A stretch of DNA of 64,000 bases from Bacillota bacterium (GTDB taxonomy: Bacteria; Bacillota; Clostridia; Christensenellales; Christensenellaceae), in contig JAEWMJ010000027.1 in NCBI GenBank assembly GCA_023393165.1, positions 91,552 through 155,551 of the forward strand, written 5' to 3'. The notes beneath the pieces were generated by a model. It searched no databases. It was not told the DNA's origin and saw nothing but the letters and a program-made list of their open reading frames with translations. This document shows positions 9,593 to 18,800 of the stretch, in pieces; within the stretch, counting starts at the first letter, position 1, and each line of letters starts with the position of its first letter. Position numbers and translations under genes: made by a program.

Positions 9593-9651
9593 TTATTTTA
9601 ACTAATAAAAATTTCATTCATTAGTTAAACAGAATAAACATAAATCGTAAA

Positions 9652-10635
9652 TTATTTTTTTTCTCCTCTATCCAGCAGAACTGCTGCAATGATAATGATT
9701 CCGCTTATTACCTGCTGCCAATAGGAGGAAACTCCAAGCAAATCCAGTCCATTATTCAGAACACCTATAATAAATGCGCCGACAAGTGTTCCCCACATTG
9801 TGCCAACGCCGCCAGAAAGGCTTGTTCCGCCGATAACAACAGCTGAAATTGCTTGGAGTTCATATCCGGATCCGATATTGGGCTGACCCACCGTTATTCT
9901 TGCCGATTGCAGTATGCCGGCAAGCCCAACCAATGATCCGGCCAGTATATAAACCGATAATTTTATATTCTTAACGGAGATTCCCGACGCTCTGGAGGCT
10001 TCTTCATTTCCACCGATTGCATAAATATATCTGCCATATTTCGTTTGTGATAATATAAATATCGAAACTATTGCGACAATAATCATGATTACTACCAGAT
10101 AAGGAATCTGCCCAAAGGAACCTTTTCCAAAATCTTTCCATTGCTGAGCCATATCGGATACAGGCCTGCCACCTGCAAAGATCAGCGCCAGCCCGCGCGC
10201 TATCGTCATTGTACCAAGGGTGGTAATAAAAGGAGCCACCTTTGCCCGGGATACCAATATACCGTTTATAAATCCAAAAGCAACACCGGTTCCTATTGCA
10301 GCCAGAACAGGAACAATCATAGGATAATAAGGCGTACCGGAGCTATCTGCCTTAGCAAACAAGGCGAAAGCCACTCCGCTTATTGCAATTACCGAACCGG
10401 GCGATAAATCGATCCCGCCGGTCAATATAACGTATGTTGCAGCGATAGCTAAAATCGAATTAATAGTACACTGGACCAGAATATTGATCATATTCGATTC
10501 AGTCATAAATCTATCGGATGCAAAACTCATTACGACCATGAGAATACCCAGGGCCAATATAATTCCGTATTTTCGCAGGATATCCTTTCCCGAAAGCCCC
10601 CTTGTACGCTTAGCTTCCATTTTCAAATCAACCAT
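9652..10635 (-). CDS. Sugar ABC transporter permease (RbsC-like)
   Basis: 327 residues with about eight to ten hydrophobic segments. Signatures of the ribose/xylose/galactose permease family are ILTGGIDLSPGSVIAISG, FITTLGTMTIARGLALIF and the EAA-like GNEEASRASGI loop that contacts the ATPase. It forms the membrane channel of the importer with the RbsA-like ATPase 14 bp upstream and the lipoprotein downstream. A GGGGG-rich ribosome site precedes the ATG. Confidence 0.93.
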   Translation of the reverse strand: MVDLKMEAKRTRGLSGKDILRKYGIILALGILMVVMSFASDRFMTESNMINILVQCTINSILAIAATYVILTGGIDLSPGSVIAISGVAFALFAKADSSGTPYYPMIVPVLAAIGTGVAFGFINGILVSRAKVAPFITTLGTMTIARGLALIFAGGRPVSDMAQQWKDFGKGSFGQIPYLVVIMIIVAIVSIFILSQTKYGRYIYAIGGNEEASRASGISVKNIKLSVYILAGSLVGLAGILQSARITVGQPNIGSGYELQAISAVVIGGTSLSGGVGTMWGTLVGAFIIGVLNNGLDLLGVSSYWQQVISGIIIIAAVLLDRGEKK

Positions 10636-10649
10636 CTTTCTTTCCCCCT

Positions 10650-12143
10650 TTAATTAGCAATGGCATATTCCATGATTGCTTCTTGTTTTATTTCATTCTT
10701 ATCTGTAATTTCACCAGTCACAATGCCTTCATGAAGGATAATCACCCGATCACTGAGGCCAATTATTTCCGGCAATTCTGATGAAACCAAAATGACTGCT
10801 TTCCCTTTTTCCGCCATTTCCGATATCAGTCTATAGATTTCCGCCTTTGCGCCGATGTCGATTCCTCTTGTAGGTTCATCCATAATCATAATTTCGCATT
10901 CATCCAAGAGCATTTTTCCCAGAACGACTTTTTGTTGATTTCCGCCGCTCAGATTCATTACAAGTTGGTCTCTGCCCGGAGTTTTTATGGACAATTCATT
11001 TATCATTCTGTCGGCAAGCGTACTTTCTGTCTGCGCCTTAATGATGGGTGAATTGAAGTACTTATTCAGGTTGGAAAGAGTAAGATTTTTCTTAATGGAT
11101 AGGGGCAGCACCAAGCCTACGCCCTTTCTGTCTTCATTGACAAGACCGATCTTGTACCTGATCGCATCCTTCGGCGAACGGATTTCCACTTCTTTTCCCT
11201 TCACGAATATCCTGCCTGAATCAAACTTATCCAGGCCGAATATGCAACGCATGGTTTCCGTGCGTCCGGATCCCATTAATCCCGCGAAGCCAAGCACCTC
11301 TCCGCTGCGCACGGAAAATGAAATGTCGTTGAAAACTCCATCTCTAGTAAGGCCTTCTACCCGCAGCAATTCTTCTCCTATTGCATTGTTTCTTTTAGGA
11401 AATACTTCTTTTAGCTCCCTTCCCACCATAGCAACAATAATTTTATCGATGTCCACATCCTTGGCCTGGAAGGTCGTGATCAATTTTCCGTCTCTGAATA
11501 CTGTAACTTCATCGGCTATTTTCAAAATTTCATCCATCTTATGAGATATATAAATGATGGATACTCCTCTGTTTTTTAAATCGCGAATGACTTCAAATAA
11601 ATTTTCAACTTCCCGGTCCGTAATAGCCGATGTCGGCTCATCCATTATAATGATATTTGCATCATAAGAAACCGCTTTGACTATTTCAACCATTTGTTTT
11701 TCGGAAACCATCAGGGAATCCATTTTTCTTTTCGGGTCCAAATCCACATTTAAAGACCGAAGCCACTCCCCGGCTTTTTTGTTCATTTCCCTTTTTTGCA
11801 GAATCCCATTTTTCACAATTTCACGCCCCAGAAACAAATTCTCTGAGATGGTCAGATTCGGCACATAACTCAGTTCCTGGTGAATCATAGAAATCCCCAA
11901 TTTCAGAGTGGAAGCTTCATCCCGCTTTTCCATCTTATTACTACAATAAATTACTTCTCCCTTATCTTCACAATACAAGCCGGTCAGTATTTTCATTAAT
12001 GTTGATTTCCCTGCTCCGTTTTCGCCCATCAATGCATGAGCGGTCCCTTTTTTTAGGTAAAAGGAAACATCATCTAACGCACATACACCGGGGAAAGATT
12101 TGCAAATATTCCGCATTTCAAGCAGATATTCCTGTTCTTTCAT
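10650..12143 (-). CDS. Sugar ABC transporter ATPase with two nucleotide-binding domains (RbsA-like)
   Basis: 497 residues with two ABC domains, as in RbsA/XylG/MglA. The first has Walker A GENGAGKSTLMK and Walker B IIIMDEPTSAI. The second has the degenerate Walker A GLMGSGRTE, the signature LSGGNQQKV and Walker B IMIMDEPTRGID. The degenerate second Walker A is normal for this family. It powers uptake of the pathway's sugar or polyol. An AAGGAG ribosome site precedes the ATG. Confidence 0.95.
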   Translation of the reverse strand: MKEQEYLLEMRNICKSFPGVCALDDVSFYLKKGTAHALMGENGAGKSTLMKILTGLYCEDKGEVIYCSNKMEKRDEASTLKLGISMIHQELSYVPNLTISENLFLGREIVKNGILQKREMNKKAGEWLRSLNVDLDPKRKMDSLMVSEKQMVEIVKAVSYDANIIIMDEPTSAITDREVENLFEVIRDLKNRGVSIIYISHKMDEILKIADEVTVFRDGKLITTFQAKDVDIDKIIVAMVGRELKEVFPKRNNAIGEELLRVEGLTRDGVFNDISFSVRSGEVLGFAGLMGSGRTETMRCIFGLDKFDSGRIFVKGKEVEIRSPKDAIRYKIGLVNEDRKGVGLVLPLSIKKNLTLSNLNKYFNSPIIKAQTESTLADRMINELSIKTPGRDQLVMNLSGGNQQKVVLGKMLLDECEIMIMDEPTRGIDIGAKAEIYRLISEMAEKGKAVILVSSELPEIIGLSDRVIILHEGIVTGEITDKNEIKQEAIMEYAIAN

Positions 12144-12205
12144 ACGTTACTCCTTTCAATATTCTTTTTTCATAAGCTTGCTGTCTTTTATTCTAAAAGT
12201 TAAAT

Positions 12206-13417
12206 TTAAATATTTTCCAAATCTTTATTACGAGCAAAATGCTTCAGTATTACGAGCGGTTCGTTATCCGATTGGTTTGTGATACGGACTCCTTTGTTGG
12301 CCGCTTCATGGATTACAAAAAATTCGTCGTCCGTTAAGCTTCCGTAGCGAATCAATGTCGGACTGGCCAACGGCAATCCATTGACTGTTCCGCGGCCCTG
12401 AATGGCTATCATTCCATATGCGTTCGAATCTTTAATCAACACCGATTTTCCCGGCAATACAGTAAGCCTTTTGGCGCTGACTTCTCTGCATTTATAGCAG
12501 ATCCATTCCTCCATATATCCTTCTTTTTCCGTATCCGATATATCATGTACCGGTACGGGCGACATAAACCTGTTTTTCTCAAAATCAGGATCCACGTTTA
12601 ATTCCCAGTCAACAACATCAACCAAATAATCAAAGTCTCCAATTTTGTCTTCCGGACAGTTTTTCCAAAGCAGCGCTTCCTCCACACAATGTTCACCATA
12701 CAATACCGATTGATACATCGCATACACATCCGAAGCAAACTGCGGTTCATATGTACACAGACTGCCCGGCGCGTGCAATACGCCGGGAGGAACATCCCAG
12801 CCCGTATCCAAGTCCAGTTTATATGCCCTTGAAATCTGCAATATTTTATTGTCGCCCTTGGTAAAATCAAGCAAGGTTTGCTTCAATTTTTCTTTTGCCG
12901 TTCCCGGATTAAGCCCGAAGAAAGTAAATGCAAATTCTCCGTTATGGTTATTTAACTGTGAAGGGAAAAAATACATTTCAGCCTTTCCAGAAGCTCCTAC
13001 CAACGCGGCATGCTTTTCATCATGATGGACATGATTTGGAAGCGGTCCCAAATTATCGAAAAATTTTGAAAACATTGGCCACCTTTCATATTTTTCCCAC
13101 AGGTCTTTGCCTATGATTTGTCCTTTATATTCTTCCACAGCCTCCTGCAGCAGAACCTTTTCCATTCCCTGCCTGTCAGACACAATGTAGCTTAAGCCTT
13201 CGTCCGGTGAAGTAAGCGGACCGTTTTCCGCTTTTGTTGTGGACGATAACCATCTCTCATCGATCGCTCCGCGTTCCAAACCAAGAACATAATAATCATT
13301 GGGATGCAATTTTATTCTTTTGCCCGGTCTGCAAAATGATCTCGGCACCCATGCAGGCGCCAGCCTTAAGACACCCTGCCCCTGATCCATTGCTTTTTCT
13401 AAATATGATTTTTTCAT
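12206..13417 (-). CDS. Mannose-6-phosphate isomerase-like cupin protein
   Basis: 403 residues. The N-terminal half contains PNHVHHDEKHAALVG and, later, DVPPGVLHAPG, which look like metal-binding cupin motifs of class I phosphomannose isomerases. A C-terminal cupin-like segment follows (IAIQGRGTVNGLPL). The protein is too divergent to be called ManA. It may isomerise or bind the imported sugar, or act as an effector-binding protein. It starts 4 bp after the LacI-type regulator gene and has a GGAGG site, so it is the first catabolic gene of the operon. Confidence 0.7.
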   Translation of the reverse strand: MKKSYLEKAMDQGQGVLRLAPAWVPRSFCRPGKRIKLHPNDYYVLGLERGAIDERWLSSTTKAENGPLTSPDEGLSYIVSDRQGMEKVLLQEAVEEYKGQIIGKDLWEKYERWPMFSKFFDNLGPLPNHVHHDEKHAALVGASGKAEMYFFPSQLNNHNGEFAFTFFGLNPGTAKEKLKQTLLDFTKGDNKILQISRAYKLDLDTGWDVPPGVLHAPGSLCTYEPQFASDVYAMYQSVLYGEHCVEEALLWKNCPEDKIGDFDYLVDVVDWELNVDPDFEKNRFMSPVPVHDISDTEKEGYMEEWICYKCREVSAKRLTVLPGKSVLIKDSNAYGMIAIQGRGTVNGLPLASPTLIRYGSLTDDEFFVIHEAANKGVRITNQSDNEPLVILKHFARNKDLENI

Positions 13418-13421
13418 TATT

Positions 13422-14501
13422 TCAATCCCCCTCCCTGGCTAATGTCGCAGAGTTTCTTATAATAAATTCAAATTTCATTTGCCTGTCGTTAACAATATTT
13501 GTCTTTCCTTCTTTCATCATTTTAAGAAGCATTTGCGTTGCCATCGAACCCATTCCTGTGGGCAGTTTGAACGTAGTCAGCGGCGGTTCGATCACTTCTG
13601 CGGAAGTGATATTATCGAAACCGGTTATTGATATTTCTTTTGGAATCTTTATGTTATATTCCTTTAGCGCCTTTATAGCCCCGCAGGCGATAATATCATT
13701 CGAGCAAATGATAGCCGTAGGCAAATCATTAAAATTTTGCTGAATCAATTCCTTTGTGCAGTTATATCCGCTGTCCATGGAATACTCGCCGTATTTGATA
13801 TAATTCGGATATACCTCAAACCCTTTTTCCCGCATCAGATCAAAATAGCTCCTGATTCGCGCCGCCATTTGCACCTGGTCCTGATTTCCCGATATAAACG
13901 CGATTTTTTTATGCTTCAGCGATTCCAAATAATCCATGACAATTTTCATAGCGCTGAAGTTGTCGATTAATATCTCATTTACGTTTCTTTTATAATTTTT
14001 ACTGCCTATTAATATATATGGAATATTATTTTTCTCAAGCAAAACGACACATTCCTGTTCCACGCAGTAGTTGGATAAGATCATAACCGCATCAGCGTTT
14101 CGTGTCTCAATATTCTTTTTTATCATTTTATATATTTCGGTCTGATCCGCCGGACACAGCGCAAGCTGAAGGGTGTATTCGCTGTTAATCAGGCCGCTGT
14201 ATATTTCCTGGACGATCTCCTTTTCATATATCCAGGTAGCCATCGTTATCGGCGTCTCGGATACCATTAAAAGAAGTATATTCCCGCTCTTGCCTTTTGC
14301 CAGTTTCCTGGCGGTCACATTTGGCACAAAATTCAACTCTTTGATAGCATCCTCAATTTTTTGCCTGTTAACAGTTTTTATCGACTGGTCCCCATTTAAA
14401 TATCTTGATACAGAACCTGTCCCGACTTTTGCAAGATTCGCCACATCTCTTAATGTCGCGCGTTTTGCGAGAGATTTATCCTTTACTTCTTTATGTTCCA
14501 T
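13422..14501 (-). CDS. LacI-family transcriptional regulator
   Basis: About 359 residues. The N-terminal LacI helix-turn-helix with hinge is clear (ATLRDVANLAKVGTGSVSRY, then NVTARKLAKGKSG). A periplasmic-binding-protein-like effector domain follows (SNYCVEQECV, ALKEYNIKIPKEISITGFDN). I use the ATG at 14501 because AAAGGA lies about 9 bases before it, whereas the TTG three codons earlier touches that site. It is the first gene of the operon it probably represses. Two matching palindromic operators lie upstream, so autoregulation is likely. Confidence 0.93.
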   Translation of the reverse strand: MEHKEVKDKSLAKRATLRDVANLAKVGTGSVSRYLNGDQSIKTVNRQKIEDAIKELNFVPNVTARKLAKGKSGNILLLMVSETPITMATWIYEKEIVQEIYSGLINSEYTLQLALCPADQTEIYKMIKKNIETRNADAVMILSNYCVEQECVVLLEKNNIPYILIGSKNYKRNVNEILIDNFSAMKIVMDYLESLKHKKIAFISGNQDQVQMAARIRSYFDLMREKGFEVYPNYIKYGEYSMDSGYNCTKELIQQNFNDLPTAIICSNDIIACGAIKALKEYNIKIPKEISITGFDNITSAEVIEPPLTTFKLPTGMGSMATQMLLKMMKEGKTNIVNDRQMKFEFIIRNSATLAREGD

Positions 14502-14524
14502 TATGATCAATCCTTTGAATATTA

Positions 14525-14538
14525 TGGATCCGCTTCCA
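14525..14538. promoter_or_regulatory. LacI-type operator O2
   Basis: TGGATCCGCTTCCA, an imperfect palindrome with a central CG as bound by LacI-family proteins. It differs at two positions from the operator at 14635. It lies 24 bp upstream of the repressor gene, and the two centres are 110 bp apart, a distance that permits looping. Confidence 0.7.
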
Positions 14539-14634
14539 CGAAAACTCTTAATTTATTGCATCTTTAACAAAAGATTATATTGCTAAACTCAATTATACTT
14601 GTTCTGGTAAAAATTACAAGGGAGAATCTTATTT

Positions 14635-14648
14635 TGGAATCGCTTCCA
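14635..14648. promoter_or_regulatory. LacI-type operator O1 at the transcription start
   Basis: TGGAATCGCTTCCA, an imperfect palindrome related to the one at 14525. It falls just downstream of the predicted start site of the promoter at 14662..14690 (about +7 to +20), the classic place for repression. Confidence 0.75.
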
Positions 14649-14661
14649 TTTATTTAACCCA

Positions 14662-14690
14662 ATTGTATCAATATATAATCCGTTTGTCAA
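14662..14690 (-). promoter_or_regulatory. SigA-type promoter of the catabolic operon
   Basis: Reading the minus strand: TTGACA (14690-14685), a 17-bp spacer, TACAAT (14667-14662). The match is near consensus. Transcription would start near 14655 and run through the LacI gene into the whole cluster. Confidence 0.8.
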
Positions 14691-15113
14691 GATTTTTTTA
14701 TATACATTTTACCCTTGGCGTCCAATGCACACTCCAAACAGGCAGCAGTACAATGGAATCAGTATCACCAGCACTCACAAAACAATAGTGACTTACCAAG
14801 AATATAACTGCCAGATCAATCATATTGTGCATTCAATCACAGAACACATGGAAGATAGTTGGACAATACGGATTATCGCCTGCGCGATATCAGACAGGGA
14901 CAACTTAGCAGCTTTGAATGTATTCGGCGCCGAGTATCCAATCTGGCCAATTGTTTTTTATAATTTCATTTATATTTTCCTTTTATATAACATTTTTCAG
15001 AACCGGTTCTATTTTTATTTTTAAAAAACTATCCATCCTAAACGATCTGCCCAATGCTGGGACAAATATGCGGTCAGAGCATTCGATTTAAATGTTAATG
15101 TCCCTTTCGTTAT
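14691..15113. other. Intergenic region between catabolic operon and sortase gene
   Basis: No convincing gene. The only open frame (14725-15024, plus) has no ribosome site and no recognisable protein character. A 12-bp palindrome AGAACCGGTTCT lies at 15000. The region separates the promoter of the leftward catabolic operon from the 3' end of the sortase gene. Confidence 0.5.
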
Positions 15114-15824
15114 TCAAAAAGATGCCTCTTGGCACCGTACCAGCAGCCTGCCGTTGCCATTGTTCTCGCAAGTCAGCAGGGAAAGCTCACTGCCTCCCGC
15201 TGTGTCGTCCAAAGCCTGCGCGTCGTCCGGATGGATGTGCTCTATCGCGTATACGGAATAACTGTAAGTTTTTCCACCTGTATCGGTCAGGCTCACAGCG
15301 TCGCCTACCACCAGCTTGCTCAAATTGCCGAATATCGCGCCGCTCATGTAATCGTGGCCGGTGACGACCAGATTGCCCTCCCCTCCTGGCTCCGGACCCT
15401 CGTATCGGCACACGGAAACCGTAAGCGCACGCTCCGTGGTTTCGGACAGCACGGGCAGGCTTAAACTCAGGCTGCCTATGTCCAGCCGGGCGATCACGGT
15501 ATACCCCTGCAGATCGGACGGAAGCGGGCTGGGCGTTGGTTGTGCGGACGGTTTTACGGAAGCTCCGCCGCCCGGTGCGGATGCGGCGCCGGGCGTAGGG
15601 CCGGACGCGATATTCGCGAAAGCCGTAACGCCGCTTGCATCCAGAAGCGCCTGTGCATTTCGTGCGGCTGCCTCGCCTTCCTGCCACTGCGTATAGAATA
15701 TGCCTCCCGCTGTGAGCACTAAAGCGCCGGCCAATACAAACAGAATGATGCGCATATTTCTTATTGTTATAAAATTTTTAACACGCTCTGTAAAAACGGT
15801 TATAGCACGCTTATACTCTATCAT
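15114..15824 (-). CDS. Sortase (class B/D-like)
   Basis: 236 residues. A cytoplasmic N-terminus and one membrane anchor (about 24-45, IILFVLAGALVLTAGGIFY) are followed by a low-complexity Pro/Ser/Ala linker and the sortase barrel. The catalytic triad is visible: His in LVVTGHDY, Cys in LSLLTCENN and Arg in GRLLVRC. Sortases cut cell-wall sorting signals and attach the protein to peptidoglycan. The start overlaps the stop of the LPQTG protein (ATGA), so this is probably a dedicated sortase for that substrate. Confidence 0.9.
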   Translation of the reverse strand: MIEYKRAITVFTERVKNFITIRNMRIILFVLAGALVLTAGGIFYTQWQEGEAAARNAQALLDASGVTAFANIASGPTPGAASAPGGGASVKPSAQPTPSPLPSDLQGYTVIARLDIGSLSLSLPVLSETTERALTVSVCRYEGPEPGGEGNLVVTGHDYMSGAIFGNLSKLVVGDAVSLTDTGGKTYSYSVYAIEHIHPDDAQALDDTAGGSELSLLTCENNGNGRLLVRCQEASF

Positions 15825-18800
15825 TTTGTTTTTTCACGCTTTCCTCTCCCAATAAATACAGCGGTTGCGAGAAGTGCAGCTGCCGCGCCGGCGAGAATCC
15901 ATATCCATCTGCCGTCCTGTCCCGTCTGGGGCAGCCGGGATTCTTTTATAGTTACGCTTATTGTTTTGGACGTCCACCCCACCGTATAGGTAATAGCGGT
16001 GGTCCCGCTTTGAAGCGCGGTGAACGTGGGCGGGCTGCCCGCAGCCGAGAAATAGTTGTTATCAAAGTACCACGTACCTCCCGCTATGCCCGGCGTCCAA
16101 CTGACGCGCCCTCCCGTATACATATTGAAGCTGTCCGGCAGGCCGGCTATGTCCGGGTTATCGGGCGCGGAGCTTCTGCCGGCGCCCAGCTGCGCAACCG
16201 CATACAGGCTGAAATGGTCCGTTTCGAATTCAAGATAACCGTTCTGGACGGTCGCGTTCATGTCGGTCAGCGTCTGGGTGACGGGGTCGCACCAGTACAC
16301 ATGCAGATTTCCGCTCATGCCCTCGGGAATCTTGATCTTCACCTTGATTTTTCCCGCAAAGCCCGTAATGGGACGGCCGTCTTGGTCCAGCAGTTGAAGC
16401 TCGTAAACCATCAGCTTATCCAGCCCGCCCATGCTAGCGTTATCGCTGATAAGCCGGAATACCGCCGTATAGCTTTGGCCGGAGGAGGGAATGGCATTGC
16501 TGCCCAGTGAAACGCCGGTTACGCCCTCCGGCAGGGTGACGCCCGAAAGGTCAATGGTCACGCCGCCCCCATCGCTTGTCAGCATCGCGGGCAGCCAGTT
16601 TGCGTACAGGGTCACATCCCCGGTCTGCGTATTGCTGATGGAGGTCACCTTGTGTTGAAATGCCGCTTCACTGAACCATCCGCCAAAGATGTAGCCCTCC
16701 CGCGCGGGTACACCCAGGACAAAGCCCGTGCCGTAAGTATAAGACGCCGGATTTGGATTGTCCGTGCCGCCGTTCAGGTGATAAGTTACGGTATAGCTGT
16801 TTGCCGTCCACTGCGCCCACAGCGTGGTATTCGCGGTAAACGCGAAGGCATCGCCCGGCGCATAGGCCGTGCCGCTGCCGTTTGCCTGTGTGCTCCAGCC
16901 GTTGAAAGCGTAGCCTGTACGGGTAAAGCCGCCGCCCGCGATTTGCCCTGTTGTGCCGATATGCTGCTGGATGGGAACCACCGTTCCCTGCCCGCCGTTT
17001 GCGTCATAACGAAGCGCAACAAGCCTCAGGTACGCGCCAAAAACCGGCGTCCATTCGTCGGGGATGGAAAGGCCGTAGGCCTTCTGCGTATCCTCGGTCA
17101 GGGTCAGATGGGCGTGGATCGTGGTGATTGGGGGCACGCAGGCGTCCTTCGCGAGGAAAACTGCCGCGTCGCCCAAAATGGTCAGAGTGCCAACCGCATT
17201 CGAACGGGCGCCCATACCGATGTCTTGTGCACCCGGGCCGCCGCTGGCGTAGACCGTGCCGCCGGAGAGGGTCACGGCCGCGTCTATCTCGGCGCTGTCT
17301 CCACCGCCGATGCCCGCGCCGGCATATTGATTGCTGGACCCGCCCGAAGCGTAGACCGTACCGCCCGTAATGGTCACGGCGGTGCTTCCGGCAGTTTCCT
17401 CGCCGCCTCCGCCCAGCCCTGCGCCGCCCGTTGTGGACGCAGCCCAGACTGTGCCGCCCGCAATGGTGATTTCCCCACCGCCGTTGTAGCTGCCTCCGCC
17501 GATGCCTGCGCCGTTGGCGGATTCGGCAGTAATGTCCGCCGTTCCGCCGATATAAATGGCGCCGCCTGTGGCTCCAAGGCCGCCGCCTATACTCGAACCG
17601 CCGCCATTACCGGAGGCCGTGATGGTCCCGCCGGTGATGCTGATCTCCCCTCCGTCGCCGTGGCTGCCGCCGCCGATGGCCGCGCTGCCCTGGCCCCTGG
17701 CCGTAATGTCTCCGCCGGTGATTGTGATCCTGCCGCCGCCGGCGTGGACGCCGCCGCCGATGCCTGCGCCCACACGGACGTCTGTGGCGACGATAGTGCC
17801 GCCCGATATGGTGATGATGCCGCCTTCGCCCATATCCGATGTCTTGTCAAGACTGTAGCTGCCGCCGCCAATTCCCGCGCCGTACCTGTCGCTCCGGACG
17901 GTGACGTTTCCGCCCCTGATGGTGATTTCGCCGCCGTCGCCTCCTCCTCCTCCTCCTCCGATGCCCGCGCCGCTGAAACTGTCCGAGGTCGTGCCGCCTG
18001 TGGCCTGGACGATACCACCCTCAATGGTAATCCGGCCCCCGTTTCCGCCGCCCAAAGAGGCATCGCGCGCGCCACCGCCAATGCCTGCGCCGGTGGCAGT
18101 ATTGGTGGACGTGGCCGCACCGCCGGTGGCCGTAACTGTACCGTTCATGATGGCGATGGTTCCGCCGTCGCCGCTGTAGCCGCCGCCCAGCCCTGCGCCG
18201 CCTATACCGCCTGTTGCCGTTACCGTACCGTTGTTAATGATAATGGTTCCGCAGCTGCCGCCATCTCCGCCGCCGATGCCCGCGCTGCGATCCCCACCAC
18301 TGGCCTCGACCGTACCGTCATTGATGGTGATGTCTCCGCCGTTGCCGCCATTTCCGCCGCCAATTCCTGCGCCCCTTTCGCTCACAGCCGTAACCGCACC
18401 ACCGTTTATGGTGATGCCGCCGCTGGGTTTGTACTCGCCGCCGCCAATACCCGCGCCGGTTTGCCCTCCTGTAGCCGTGACCGTGCCATCGTTGATCCGG
18501 ATAGTGCCTCCGCTGCCGAGGGCGCCGCCGCCAATGCCCGCACCACCTGTGCCGCCTTGTGCCGCGACAGTGCCGCCGTCAATGGTAGTGCTGCCGCCCC
18601 TGCCGTTCCAGCCGCCACCCAGCCCTGCGCCGCCTGTGCCGCCTTGCGCCGTGACAGTGCCGCTGTTAATCTGAATGATTCCGCCCTCATCGCCGTTGCC
18701 GCCGCCTATGCCCGCGCCGTTTTCACCGCCTGTCGCGTTCAGCGTGCCGTCGCCGCCGATGGTCAGCGTCGATCTCTCATTGCAGTACAGTCCGGCACTC

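Noticed and set aside
14725..15024. Plus-strand open frame of 99 codons
   Set aside because: No ribosome site, no recognisable protein character, and it lies in the promoter-bearing gap between operons.
17200..18700. Regularly spaced repeats that could suggest a CRISPR array
   Set aside because: The repeats are imperfect, encode GAGIGGG-type protein units in frame, and have no spacer-like unique segments.
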